Positions 28,364 to 37,540 of a DNA stretch of 64,000 nucleotides are shown here, piece by piece. The DNA comes from Gracilibacillus massiliensis (lineage in GTDB: Bacteria > Bacillota > Bacilli > Bacillales > Amphibacillaceae), in contig NZ_CZRP01000012.1 in assembly GCF_001458115.1 (NCBI RefSeq), positions 186,001 through 250,000 on the forward strand. The letters are read 5' to 3'. Within the stretch, counting starts at the first letter, position 1. Each line of letters begins with the position of its first letter. A program made the translations under genes and the position numbers. The notes beneath the pieces are model-generated. The model saw only the letters and a program-made list of their open reading frames with translations. It searched no databases and was not told where the DNA came from.

Positions 28364-29995
28364 GTGGCCATTCCATTCAAAAAGCAAAAATTAGGTGATT
28401 TACTAAAAAAAGCGAACGTCATTACCGAACAAGAAATTCTATACGTCTTAGATAATAAGAAAGCAGGGCAAAAATTAGGGGACGCTTTACTCGAACAAAG
28501 TTATATTACAGAACAACAGTTATTAAATGTATTAGAAGAACAACTGGGAATAACTTCTGTTTCATTGTATCGATATCCAATCCAAGAATATGTGTTAGAT
28601 TTCGTTTCAAAGGATTTTGCGCGTGATCATATATTAATTCCAATTCACCAGGAAGAAAATCAATTAACGATTGCAATGAACGATCCCATGGATTATTACG
28701 CAATTGATGATTTAGAGTTGGCGACAGGCTTTAAGGTAAAACCTGTTATCGCATCAAGAGACGATATTTTACAAGCGATTAATAAATACTATGACCAAAA
28801 TGATGCTCCTGGAGATCCGAATCTAACCGTAGAAGAAGATGCACCTGCGATCCGGATCCTCGATCAAATTTTGCAAACGGGTGTTACTCTGAAAGCAAGT
28901 GATATCCACATTGATCCTAATGAACATCAAATAAATATTCGATACCGGGTTGATGGTGTGCTTAGAACAGAAAAAACGTTAAAAAAGTCATTGCAAAACG
29001 CTGTTACTGCTAGAACAAAAATACTAGCAAATTTAAATATTACAGAGTCCAGATTACCACAGGATGGCAGGGTTCGAACATTAATAGATGAGCGTCCGAT
29101 CGATTTACGTGTATCGATTCTACCAACGGTATTCGGAGAAAAAATTGTTATCCGAATTCTCGATCTTTCCAATGCTTTTAAACATTTATCAGAACTAGAC
29201 TTTTTATCGAATAACCAGAAAAACTATCAGAATGTATTAAAAAAACCATCAGGTCTTATTCTATTGACAGGACCAACAGGATCTGGAAAAACGACTACAT
29301 TATACGCATCCATCAACGAATTAAACAAAGATGATGTTAATATTATTACTGTTGAAGATCCAGTCGAATACCAGATTGATGGTGTCAATCAAGTGCAAGT
29401 AAATAGTGCGGTTGGTTTAACATTTGCCACAGGTTTACGATCTATTTTAAGACAAGATCCAAATATTATTATGGTCGGAGAGATTCGAGATAAAGAAACG
29501 GCTGAAATTGCAATTCGGTCTGCTCTTACAGGACACTTAGTTTTTAGTACCTTACATACAAACAGTTCAATTGCAGCAATTCCACGTTTGTTTGATATGG
29601 ATATTGAACCCTATTTAGTAGTGTCGTCTTTGGCAGCAATTATGGCTCAACGTCTCGTGAAAGTTATTTGTCCCGATTGTAAAACCAAAAGACCTGTAAC
29701 AGCCATGGAAAAAGAGATATTCCGTAAACGCCGGATTCAAATAGAAAATGTTACGGAAGGAAAAGGTTGTAATACTTGTCGTGGTACAGGATACAAAGGT
29801 CGTATGGCGATTCATGAATTATTAGTGATTGATGACAAGATCCGTCAATTGATGATGAACCAACAAACGATGACAACCATTAAAGATCATGCTAGGGATA
29901 ACGGCATGCTGTTTTTACTGGATGATGGTCTGGAAAAGGTTAAAAAAGGAAAAACAACACTTGAGGAAGTATTAAGAGTGGTTGCAGAAGATTAG
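28364..29995 (+). CDS. pilB: Type IV pilus assembly ATPase PilB
   Basis: The GspE/PilB-family extension motor has 543 residues. The N-terminus holds two MshEN-type repeats, KLGDLLKKANVITEQ and KLGDALLEQSYITEQ (about residues 10-60). The ATPase core has Walker [11 protein letters not shown] near 303, an Asp box, Walker B ...GEIRDKETAE, and His box. A zinc site uses Cys436, Cys439, Cys469 and Cys472. GTG start after AAGGTG. Full N-terminal domains and zinc site argue for a true PilB and not the shorter ComGA. Confidence 0.93.
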   Translation: MAIPFKKQKLGDLLKKANVITEQEILYVLDNKKAGQKLGDALLEQSYITEQQLLNVLEEQLGITSVSLYRYPIQEYVLDFVSKDFARDHILIPIHQEENQLTIAMNDPMDYYAIDDLELATGFKVKPVIASRDDILQAINKYYDQNDAPGDPNLTVEEDAPAIRILDQILQTGVTLKASDIHIDPNEHQINIRYRVDGVLRTEKTLKKSLQNAVTARTKILANLNITESRLPQDGRVRTLIDERPIDLRVSILPTVFGEKIVIRILDLSNAFKHLSELDFLSNNQKNYQNVLKKPSGLILLTGPTGSGKTTTLYASINELNKDDVNIITVEDPVEYQIDGVNQVQVNSAVGLTFATGLRSILRQDPNIIMVGEIRDKETAEIAIRSALTGHLVFSTLHTNSSIAAIPRLFDMDIEPYLVVSSLAAIMAQRLVKVICPDCKTKRPVTAMEKEIFRKRRIQIENVTEGKGCNTCRGTGYKGRMAIHELLVIDDKIRQLMMNQQTMTTIKDHARDNGMLFLLDDGLEKVKKGKTTLEEVLRVVAED

Positions 29996-30010
29996 ATTAG
30001 GGAGGTAGCT

Positions 30011-31051
30011 ATGACATTATTAGAAGAACTTTTGATTGGTGCTCATGAACGTCATGCATCTGATTTACATGTAACGGTTGGTTCTAAACCGATATATCGA
30101 ATAAATGGAATGCTTCAAAGTTACCATGACTTTATTATGAAGCCTGAAGATACAGAAACAATTGCAAGAGAGATATTAACAGAAGAATTATGGGATAAAT
30201 TTCATCATGATAAAGAAATCGATCTATCGTATAGTATTAGTGGTGTATCACGCTTTAGGGTGAATGTCTACTTTCAACGAGGCTGTATTTCTATTGCTTT
30301 TAGAACAATTCCTAGAGAAGTGCCGACGATTGATAGTTTAGAGTTACCAACTTCTCTGAAAAAGTTAGTCGAAAAAGAGAATGGGTTGATACTGGTAACT
30401 GGTCCAACCGGAAGTGGCAAGACCAGCACATTAGCTGCGTTAGTTAATCACATGAATCAATCGATGAAACGACATATTATAACGCTCGAGGATCCGATTG
30501 AATATTTACATTCTCATAATCAGTCTATTATTGATCAGAGGGAAATAGGCTTTGATGCTAAAAATTTCAAAAGTGGTTTAAGAGCGTGTTTACGACAAGA
30601 TCCTGATGTTATTTTAGTAGGGGAAATGCGTGACTTAGAGACGATTTCGATTGCAATAACAGCTGCTGAGACAGGTCATTTAGTGCTAGGTACCTTACAT
30701 ACAACGGATGTTACCTCGTCGGTAAATAGAATGATAGATGTATTTCCACCTACCCAAAAACAACAGATTCGTATTCAATTAGCTAGTGTTCTTCAAGCAG
30801 TTATTTCACAAAGACTATTTCCAACGGTGGATAATAAAAGACGTATAGCGGCTACTGAAGTATTGATTAATAATTCAGCGATTCAAAACTTAATTCGCAA
30901 TGAAAAAATGCACCAAATCCCCAATATTGTTCAAACTTCACGTGAGGGTGGCATGCATAGTTTTGAACAGGACATAAAACGCTTAGTATCACAAGGTTTA
31001 TTATCAAGGGATGTTGTAAAATCGTATATTTCACAAGTGGATTTTCATTAA
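30011..31051 (+). CDS. pilT: Pilus retraction ATPase PilT
   Basis: The 346-residue hexameric ATPase depolymerises pili, giving twitching motility and DNA uptake. It shows SDLHVTVG at the N-domain, Walker [11 protein letters not shown] near residue 131, Walker B VGEMRDLETI, the His box GHLVLGTLHT and a helical C-domain. GGGAGG precedes the ATG. B. subtilis competence systems have no PilT, so its presence marks a retractable type IV pilus. Confidence 0.94.
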   Translation: MTLLEELLIGAHERHASDLHVTVGSKPIYRINGMLQSYHDFIMKPEDTETIAREILTEELWDKFHHDKEIDLSYSISGVSRFRVNVYFQRGCISIAFRTIPREVPTIDSLELPTSLKKLVEKENGLILVTGPTGSGKTSTLAALVNHMNQSMKRHIITLEDPIEYLHSHNQSIIDQREIGFDAKNFKSGLRACLRQDPDVILVGEMRDLETISIAITAAETGHLVLGTLHTTDVTSSVNRMIDVFPPTQKQQIRIQLASVLQAVISQRLFPTVDNKRRIAATEVLINNSAIQNLIRNEKMHQIPNIVQTSREGGMHSFEQDIKRLVSQGLLSRDVVKSYISQVDFH

Positions 31052-31067
31052 AAATTGAGGTGTTTGT

Positions 31068-32270
31068 ATGCTGTACTATCGATATAAAGGCCGTAGTCTG
31101 CAAGGGAAGTTAAAAAAAGGTAAACTTAAGGCAGAAACAGAAATGGAAGCAGTTCGTCATTTAGAACAACAAGGTGTTACAGTTTTTGAAATAAAGGCAT
31201 TAGATTCTTTTCTTTATAAAGATATCGCGATTGGTAAACCTATTAAACTTCGTGATTTTGTAATTTTCCTAAGGCAATTTTCAACTTTGATCGAAGCAGG
31301 TATACCTATTAATGAATCGGTTGACATTTTGGCGAAACAAACATCTAATAAAGCATTTGCGTTTGTTTTGGATAAAATAAAAGAAAATCTTCAAGAGGGG
31401 CAGAGTTTGTCTGATGCAATGCGAGAACATCGTAAGTATTTTCCTGAATTGTTAACACGTATGGTTCATGCTGGAGAAATAAGCGGTAATTTGGATGAGA
31501 TACTAGATAATATGGCAAATTATTACGAAAAGCAGTATGCCTTAAAACAAAAAATTAAAACGGCCTTAGCCTATCCACTAATGGTAAGTGTTTTTGCAAT
31601 TATGATTACAATATTTTTACTAGTTTATATTGTTCCAATTTTCACCGATCTGTTTGCCTCCTTTGGAGAGACATTGCCTATTTATACCGTGTTTATTTTA
31701 AAGCTGAGTACATTTATTCAGAATACTTGGTGGTTACTGTTAGCATTTATTCTTTTCTTAGTACTTGTAGCTAGCTTTTTAGTTAAATCTGAGAAAACTG
31801 CATACAAAATCGATGCTTTTAAATTACGAATACCGATAATTGGCTCTTTTATTCAGAAATCACAGTTAACGAGAATGACTCAAACATTGAGCACCTTATT
31901 AAACAGTTCGGTACCGATACTTCAATCTGTAAAAATTACCGAAAATATTGTCGATAATCGATTAATCGCTCAAGTACTCAACCTGAGTCGTGATGCTTTA
32001 GAAAGAGGACAGTCAATGGCAGAAGCGATGAAACCACATTCGGTTATTCCTCCGATGGTGGTTCAAATGATCGCGGTAGGAGAACGAACAGGATCGTTAG
32101 ATAAAATGCTTCATAAAATAGCAGATTTTTATGAAAAAGATTTAGATGAAGCTTCGGATAAATTAAAGGCTCTAATCGAACCATTATTGATTATAATACT
32201 AGCGATAGTAGTAGGTGCAATTGTACTGGCAATAGTTATACCTATGTTTACAATATTTGAATTATTATAA
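31068..32270 (+). CDS. pilC: Type IV pilus inner-membrane platform protein PilC
   Basis: The 400-residue GspF/PilC protein has two repeated cytoplasmic domains (about 68-190 and 270-390), each of the FLRQFSTLIEAGIPI or TRMTQTLSTLLNSSVPI type, with membrane helices near 170, 215-240 and 375-398. It is the membrane platform turned by PilB and PilT. It follows pilT by 16 bases. Confidence 0.94.
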   Translation: MLYYRYKGRSLQGKLKKGKLKAETEMEAVRHLEQQGVTVFEIKALDSFLYKDIAIGKPIKLRDFVIFLRQFSTLIEAGIPINESVDILAKQTSNKAFAFVLDKIKENLQEGQSLSDAMREHRKYFPELLTRMVHAGEISGNLDEILDNMANYYEKQYALKQKIKTALAYPLMVSVFAIMITIFLLVYIVPIFTDLFASFGETLPIYTVFILKLSTFIQNTWWLLLAFILFLVLVASFLVKSEKTAYKIDAFKLRIPIIGSFIQKSQLTRMTQTLSTLLNSSVPILQSVKITENIVDNRLIAQVLNLSRDALERGQSMAEAMKPHSVIPPMVVQMIAVGERTGSLDKMLHKIADFYEKDLDEASDKLKALIEPLLIIILAIVVGAIVLAIVIPMFTIFELL

Positions 32271-32316
32271 ATTACTAAAGTCACAATAATATAGTGTGTT
32301 ATGTCAAATATTATAG

Positions 32317-32322
32317 TATAAT
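32317..32322 (+). promoter_or_regulatory. Candidate -10 of a separate pilin promoter
   Basis: TATAAT at 32317-32322 lies in the 139-base AT-rich gap between pilC and the major pilin. No convincing -35 is seen. A private promoter plus a following terminator would allow high pilin output, but this is inference. Confidence 0.35.
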
Positions 32323-32409
32323 AGTCTCTAGTTGTATGAGTTTGTTGTTTAAAAGACACCAATAGAAATTAACGTAATTAAAACAATAAATACGAAAGGA
32401 AGATCAATT

Positions 32410-32784
32410 ATGAGAAAGATTTGGAGAGAATTAAAAAAAGAAAAAGGTTTTACATTGGTTGAACTGTTAGCTGTTATCGTTATTTTAGGTATCATCGTGG
32501 CGATTGCTATTCCTGCAATTGGTAATATTATAGAAAGAGCAGAAACAGGAGCGGAAGAAGCAGAAGCAGAATTAGTGGAAAATGCTGCAAGGTTAGCCCA
32601 CGTTGCAGCACAAGCAGATACTGAAGGTACTAACGAAGCGTCTTGGGTATTTGATGGTGGTGATGAAAGTACGCCAAACATTACTGTAGAAGAATTAAGA
32701 ACCAATGATTATTTAGAATCGGATACTTTACCAGATGGTACACTAAATTATACAGATGGCTCATTTGAATTTACTCATAATTAA
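32410..32784 (+). CDS. pilA: Major type IV pilin
   Basis: The 124-residue prepilin has a 14-residue basic leader ending in KKEKG, cleaved before FTLVELLAVIVILGIIVAIA with Glu5, and a small acidic C-domain. AAAGGAAG lies upstream of the ATG. It has its own intergenic leader and a terminator immediately after, as expected for a highly expressed pilin. It resembles ComGC at the N-terminus, but the surrounding pilT, pilM, pilN and pilO support a type IVa pilin. Confidence 0.85.
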   Translation: MRKIWRELKKEKGFTLVELLAVIVILGIIVAIAIPAIGNIIERAETGAEEAEAELVENAARLAHVAAQADTEGTNEASWVFDGGDESTPNITVEELRTNDYLESDTLPDGTLNYTDGSFEFTHN

Positions 32785-32790
32785 TAAATA

Positions 32791-32822
32791 AAAAAGATCC
32801 CTTTTAGTAAGGGGTCTTTTAA
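32791..32822 (+). terminator. Intrinsic terminator after the major pilin
   Basis: AAAAGATCCC pairs with GGGGTCTTTT around a 9-base loop. It probably limits transcription of the downstream assembly genes relative to pilin. Confidence 0.75.
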
Positions 32823-32839
32823 AAAATAGGAGTTAACTG

Positions 32840-33598
32840 ATGATGGATATGTTAATAGCTTTGTTTATATTTGTTTTTGGCTTGATTTTTGGATCCTTTT
32901 TTAATGTAGTTGGTTTAAGAATCCCGCAGAATACATTTTTATCCTCATCACGATCTGCTTGTGCCTCATGTCAGCAAACATTGCATTGGTTCGAATTAAT
33001 ACCAGTCTTTTCATTCTTATTACAGCAAGGAAAATGCAGGCATTGTCAGCAAAAAATTTCTCTTCTTTATCCGATAGTGGAGCTAATTACAGGGCTTGGC
33101 TTTATGCTTAGTTATCTTATGTTAGGCTTAAGTATTGACTTCATTCTTGCTCTTTTTCTCGTTAGTTTGTTGGCTATTATCATAGTGACAGATTACAGCT
33201 ATATGCTTATTCCAAATAAAATATTACTGTTTTTTTTACCTGTTTTTGTTTTACTCCGCATCATTCATCCACTTGAACCATGGTGGTCTAGTATAATCGG
33301 AAGCGCAATAGGCTTTGGCTTACTAGCCCTTATTATTTTGCTGAGTAAAGGGGGCATGGGTGCTGGAGACATGAAATTATTAGGATTATTAGGTATTGTA
33401 CTTGGATTTCCTTATATCCTGCTTTGCTTTTTTATTGCTACGTTGTATGGTTTATTGTTAAGTACTATTGTACTATTTAAAAATGGATTTAAGAAAAAAA
33501 AAGAAGTACCATTTGGACCTGCAATTATGCTAGGTGCTCTAACTACTTTTTATTTTGGAGAAAACATGGTTCAAGCATATATAAACTTATTTTGGTAG
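32840..33598 (+). CDS. pilD: Prepilin peptidase / N-methyltransferase PilD (ComC)
   Basis: The 252-residue polytopic aspartyl protease cleaves and methylates prepilins. The N-terminal methyltransferase part has two CxxC pairs (CASCQ and CRHCQ). The two catalytic aspartates are in TDYSYMLIPNK and GAGDMKLLG. It occupies the comC position of B. subtilis (between folC and spoIIB) and presumably serves both these pilins and any com pseudopilins encoded elsewhere. Confidence 0.93.
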   Translation: MMDMLIALFIFVFGLIFGSFFNVVGLRIPQNTFLSSSRSACASCQQTLHWFELIPVFSFLLQQGKCRHCQQKISLLYPIVELITGLGFMLSYLMLGLSIDFILALFLVSLLAIIIVTDYSYMLIPNKILLFFLPVFVLLRIIHPLEPWWSSIIGSAIGFGLLALIILLSKGGMGAGDMKLLGLLGIVLGFPYILLCFFIATLYGLLLSTIVLFKNGFKKKKEVPFGPAIMLGALTTFYFGENMVQAYINLFW

Positions 33599-33628
33599 AA
33601 GCGACCGTACCTGAAAGAAGGTGACATC

Positions 33629-34588
33629 TTGTTTGCAAAAAAACACGTGCATTTAGTTATCTATGATCGATACATACGTTATATGGTTTCAAAAAGAAAT
33701 CGATTAGAAGATGTGATCGATTATGGTGAAATTTTAATAAAAGACGGCTTGATTGAGGATGGAAAACTAGTTGATAAAAATGGTTTCAAATATCAGTTAG
33801 AGCGAGTTGTAAAACAAAAAAAGTGGAAAAGGGCTAACGTATCTTTTTGTGTTTCTGATGGTTTTGTGTCCATTAGACACCACCAAGTCCCAGCGGGTTT
33901 AAAAGAGGACGAAGTAAAAACTTTTTTATTAAGAGAAGCAGACGATAAGCTACGTCTTCCATTTAAAAATCCCAGAATTGACTTTAAAACGATTAGAAAA
34001 TCAGAAACTTCTAATGAACTGCTCGTTATCGCTTATCCTAGAGACTTACTGGAACAGTTTATTAAAATCATGGAAGCTATTTCCTTACATCCGGTTGTTG
34101 CCGATGTTTCTTCACTATCAATTTGGCGAATGTACGAGCATTTTGAGTCAGACATTAATCCAGAGCAAGACACCTTAGTAGTGCAATGGGGGAAAGAAAA
34201 CCTAGTATTAGCAGCATTCGAAAAGGGCTTATTAGTGTTTTCCAGGAATGTTACTGCTCCGACGGAAAACCGAATGTGGTCATGGAGTTTTGAGGTCGAA
34301 GAATTACAATGGAGCGGTTCGGATCAGGATTTGCAAGAATTAATTGATTCAAATCTATTGACGATAGAAAGATTTATTGATTTTTACAGATATTCCGTCC
34401 GAAATGGGGAAAAGGGTATTGAAAAAACGGTTGTGGCAGGAGATTTCCCATTTCAAGATAAAGCTATTCAATTATTAAAAGAACAAACCGATATGGAAGT
34501 GAAAGATGTAAAAGACTATTTTCCAGATTTTCTTCCTGCTAAATATAGCGATCTTGCTGGTCTTGTTATTAGAGGTAATTCAAAATAA
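33629..34588 (+). CDS. pilM: Type IV pilus assembly protein PilM
   Basis: The 319-residue protein has the actin-like PilM/FtsA fold pattern, cytoplasmic with no membrane helix (LVIYDRYIRYMV at the start; VVQWGKENLVLAAFEKG mid-protein). It should bind the cytoplasmic tail of PilN. TTG start at 33629 after AAGGTGAC. Sequence divergence is high, but the gene order pilM-pilN-pilO is diagnostic. Confidence 0.8.
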   Translation: MFAKKHVHLVIYDRYIRYMVSKRNRLEDVIDYGEILIKDGLIEDGKLVDKNGFKYQLERVVKQKKWKRANVSFCVSDGFVSIRHHQVPAGLKEDEVKTFLLREADDKLRLPFKNPRIDFKTIRKSETSNELLVIAYPRDLLEQFIKIMEAISLHPVVADVSSLSIWRMYEHFESDINPEQDTLVVQWGKENLVLAAFEKGLLVFSRNVTAPTENRMWSWSFEVEELQWSGSDQDLQELIDSNLLTIERFIDFYRYSVRNGEKGIEKTVVAGDFPFQDKAIQLLKEQTDMEVKDVKDYFPDFLPAKYSDLAGLVIRGNSK

Positions 34589-34601
34589 TTAGGGTGATCA
34601 C

Positions 34602-35138
34602 ATGCAAATAAACTTTATTGAACATAAACCAATTAATCTAGTCCCTTACTTTATCGTGTTAGTAGCCGCTATAGCGTTTATTATTGTGGCATGGTTTGTT
34701 ACCGTTCCGTATTTAACCACGAATCGTGAAATAGTTACTATGGAACAACAAATAGAAACAAATAGTAAAGCTCAAGTAAATTCTTTACAAATTAAAAAAA
34801 TAGCAGAACAGGCTCAACAGCACCAAAGCGCAACTGCAGACATAGAAGAACGTATATCTAATCAAATAGAGTTAATTGATCAATTAAGAGGACTCCTCCC
34901 AAGTAATAGTGGTGTGCAAAATTTGCATTATGTAAGAGATCAATTGTTGGAAGTAACCATTGTAACAGAAAGATTTGCTGATGTAGCTTCTTATAATGAG
35001 GCATTGCTATTTGAAGCGTATATAATAGATGTTCACCTAGATTATATAGAACGACAGGACGAAAATGATTATCAAGCGACGTACCGGATAATATTTGATG
35101 AAGAGAAATGGAAAGAGGTGGAGCAGGATGGTATTTAA
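34602..35138 (+). CDS. pilN: Type IV pilus assembly protein PilN
   Basis: The 178-residue protein has the PilN N-terminus (INFIEHKPINLVP, the PilM-binding segment), one membrane helix at about 16-36 and a coiled-coil then small alpha-beta domain outside. In Gram-positive cells this part faces the wall space. It overlaps pilO by 11 bases. Confidence 0.82.
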   Translation: MQINFIEHKPINLVPYFIVLVAAIAFIIVAWFVTVPYLTTNREIVTMEQQIETNSKAQVNSLQIKKIAEQAQQHQSATADIEERISNQIELIDQLRGLLPSNSGVQNLHYVRDQLLEVTIVTERFADVASYNEALLFEAYIIDVHLDYIERQDENDYQATYRIIFDEEKWKEVEQDGI

Positions 35139-35697
35139 ATGGAATCGCTCCACATTATTTTGGTTTGTCTTTATTCTCGTATGTATAGTTGGATTCTATT
35201 TCATAGCAAAATTATATGTGTTAGACCCTCTTGAAGAAGAAAATGGTAATCTTAAAAAGGAACTGGATATGCAAATCAACTATATTGAGAAGAGCCAATC
35301 GTGGCAACAAACAATTTCAACCATTTCTGAAGAATCCTTAAATGCATTACCTATTGAGAAAAACAATGAAAGTATGATTAGGTTAATTGACAGGGCAAAG
35401 AAAGAAAGTGGTATAAATATAGACAGAGTATTAGTGGAAGAACAACCGCCAAATGAAGAAAGTGGTGTGTTTGAGCAGCTATCCTACCAATTAGAAGGTA
35501 CTGCACCAACTTATGATCACTTTCAACAATTTGTTACAAACATAGAAGCGGATAAACGATTAATAGAATCTCATGAAATAAAAATAGATATGCTCAAAGA
35601 TGAAAAAGAAGTAAAGTTTCTACTTCATTTTGATGCCTTCTATACTCCTGGTTTGGACTTATTACATTCGAATGTTACTAGTGACAGCATGCCATGA
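35128..35697 (+). CDS. pilO: Type IV pilus assembly protein PilO
   Basis: The 189-residue protein has one membrane helix (about 9-30), a coiled coil and a ferredoxin-like C-domain typical of PilO. ATG 35128 follows GAGGTGGAG; the frame opens 11 codons earlier inside pilN without a better signal. It ends the pilus operon; PilP and PilQ are absent, as expected without an outer membrane. Confidence 0.8.
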   Translation: MVFKWNRSTLFWFVFILVCIVGFYFIAKLYVLDPLEEENGNLKKELDMQINYIEKSQSWQQTISTISEESLNALPIEKNNESMIRLIDRAKKESGINIDRVLVEEQPPNEESGVFEQLSYQLEGTAPTYDHFQQFVTNIEADKRLIESHEIKIDMLKDEKEVKFLLHFDAFYTPGLDLLHSNVTSDSMP

Positions 35698-35713
35698 CGG
35701 TGTGCTTTTTTTT
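35686..35713 (+). terminator. Terminator of the pilus operon
   Basis: AGCATGCC pairs with GGTGTGCT, with eight Ts. The stem overlaps the last pilO codons. Confidence 0.7.
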
Positions 35714-35895
35714 GAAATGAAATAAAACCTTACTTTATAACAGCTGAATTGAGCGTATAATAGCCTTTGATTGTTAGTGAAACTTTATGTCTTTTTTTGA
35801 TGAAAGCTTTTTTAGTAGAGATGACAAAAGTCGTCTTACATTTCAGATTAGATATGATAGGGTGATAGAAAAGGATTTGAAACGAGGGATTTTTC

Positions 35896-36783
35896 GTGAA
35901 TAATAAAAAGCAAATATCGATCCAACTGAATCAACCATCGTCTGAAAAAGAAAAAGCTAATGCGACAAGTTTGGAAGAATATATTAGAGAAAACCACCAT
36001 CCTGTAATGGATGAGGATCAAACATTTAAACGTAATTATACCCCGGGTTCGGATCCATTTTATTCTCCGAAAAAACAAACGTTTTGGACTAGATATAAAT
36101 CATTGATTTTGTCAGCTTTAACAGCCATCTTAATCGGTTCTTTCTTAGGTTTTTTGATGTTAAAAATCTTCGTTGATATGGATCCAGAAGAGGTGGCATT
36201 TGATTCGAATTCTACAAATAATCAAGCGGTAACAGCGTCATCTGAAGGAGAAGATGAAGAGAGTAAGCCGGCCAATTCTGATACAGAAAGTTATCAAGGT
36301 CGTGCGTTTAATTTTTTTGTAACTCAGGCAGGAGTCTTTTCTACAGAAGGTGGAGCAGAAGAACTAGTTCAAGAGTTAAGTGCCGATGGAATTAAAGGGA
36401 TGGTATGGCATCGTGATGGTAGCTTTCATGTATTTGTGGGTCTTCACTCAACACATGAAGGATCGAAACAATTTGCGAGTACGAATTTCTCAACTGAAAA
36501 CGAGTTCTATGCAGGTAAAGAATGGCAAACAAACTCAAATGAAATAAATGTTTCAGAACAAGAGATAGAATGGCTACAAACTATAGAGATAAAGATAGAA
36601 GAACAACTTTCAAATACTACAGAATTAGTTGAAGAGGGAAAGTGGTTGGATGCTATACCTGAAGAGCTAACAGATTCGTCAAAAGCAATGGTAAATGATA
36701 TCGAGGTTTTAAAAGACTTAGAAGACGAGCAAGCGATTCAAGTTCAACTATTATCAATATTATCTAAATATGAAAATTTATAA
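35896..36783 (+). CDS. spoIIB: Stage II sporulation protein SpoIIB, SPOR-domain
   Basis: SpoIIB localises to the division septum and helps to target engulfment proteins. The 295-residue protein has a charged cytoplasmic N-terminus, one membrane helix near residues 70-93 (LILSALTAILIGSFLGFLML) and a SPOR-like peptidoglycan-binding domain at about 135-215 (FNFFVTQAGVFSTEGGAEEL). GTG start at 35896 after ACGAGGG. Position between the comC-equivalent and radC matches B. subtilis; maf, which normally follows, is missing. Confidence 0.82.
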   Translation: MNNKKQISIQLNQPSSEKEKANATSLEEYIRENHHPVMDEDQTFKRNYTPGSDPFYSPKKQTFWTRYKSLILSALTAILIGSFLGFLMLKIFVDMDPEEVAFDSNSTNNQAVTASSEGEDEESKPANSDTESYQGRAFNFFVTQAGVFSTEGGAEELVQELSADGIKGMVWHRDGSFHVFVGLHSTHEGSKQFASTNFSTENEFYAGKEWQTNSNEINVSEQEIEWLQTIEIKIEEQLSNTTELVEEGKWLDAIPEELTDSSKAMVNDIEVLKDLEDEQAIQVQLLSILSKYENL

Positions 36784-36789
36784 TCGTGT

Positions 36790-37375
36790 AACCGTTCGTA
36801 ATACCAATCTAGAATATGCAAAGAAATCAAGAAAGGAACACTAATAAATATTTTTATGCATAAAAGAAGGAAAGTTGTGCAATTAGATATGTAGTAATTT
36901 TGAAATGATATATGTGCGTATTAACCGCTTCGGCTTGGCCACTCCCCTTTCCATGGGGTTTTTTCTTCAGCTAACTTTTCCAAGCAAAAACCGCATGGAA
37001 AAGTGGATCTTCAGGAAAAACGAGTCCCATAGGAGTTGGAGTGGCCGCCTACGCTCAATGAGATTCAACAATTTTTGCAAATGCGCTAAGATTGGTATTT
37101 ATTTCTACAAAAAATTACCACAAAAGATAGTGATTTAAAGCAAAAATGCATCCTCTTGCTTTAGTTGTAGAGCTTAGAAAAGCGCAGGCGTCCGCTTCTA
37201 CTCCCGCGGAAAGGGAAGCGGACAAGCCGGAGTGGTTGTTTCGCAGTTATATAATCTCATAATTACCTTAAGGATACGTCGCACTTACCTTCGTTTGTAC
37301 TTCTAGATTAATAGCAAATTTCGTTTTGAGTGAAGAATGATAGTTATTCGGTAGACGATTGAAGTCTCACTTTAT
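36790..37375 (+). mobile_element. IS200/IS605-like end fragments split by repeat N1
   Basis: The 757 bases between spoIIB and radC contain no gene. AACCGTTCGTAATACC (36790-36805) and GATTGAAGTCTCACTTTAT (37357-37375) are the same border sequences that bound the 140-base remnant upstream of tig (839-978). Here they lie 586 bases apart because another repeat sits between them. The interior otherwise no longer resembles the tig copy. The nesting is inferred from order. Confidence 0.35.
36880..37248 (+). repeat. Repeat N1: decayed member of the L/M palindromic repeat group
   Basis: The left hairpin region (36931-37050) has the group hallmarks GGCCACTCCCCTTTCC, TTCAGCTAACTTTTCC, AAAAGTGGATCTTCAG and GGAGTGGCC. 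A shortened GC-rich module B (about 37182-37232) has GTCCGCTT...AAGCGGAC. The right end TTCGCAGTT (37240-37248) matches the L and R1 termini. An open frame within it (36905-37138) is repeat sequence, not a gene. Confidence 0.7.
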
Positions 37376-37540
37376 AATTTCGTATTATTATGAATTATAC
37401 ATATGAAAGTATATGTTTTTTCTCATGTTAAAAAAAGATAATGTGCCATTTATTATGTTAGATAATCTATATTTCGTGGTTTGCCGAAGATAGGCCTACT
37501 CATTACAATGAAATAGTATAATTGAAGGAGGCTGAAAAAG

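Noticed and set aside
32410-32784. Reading the major pilin as ComGC
   Set aside because: The N-terminal helix alone would fit, but pilT, pilM, pilN, pilO and a full-length PilB with zinc site in the same operon support a type IV pilus.
36905-37138. Plus-strand frame of 77 codons between spoIIB and radC
   Set aside because: It lies within repeat N1, spans the hairpin arms, and has no ribosome binding site.
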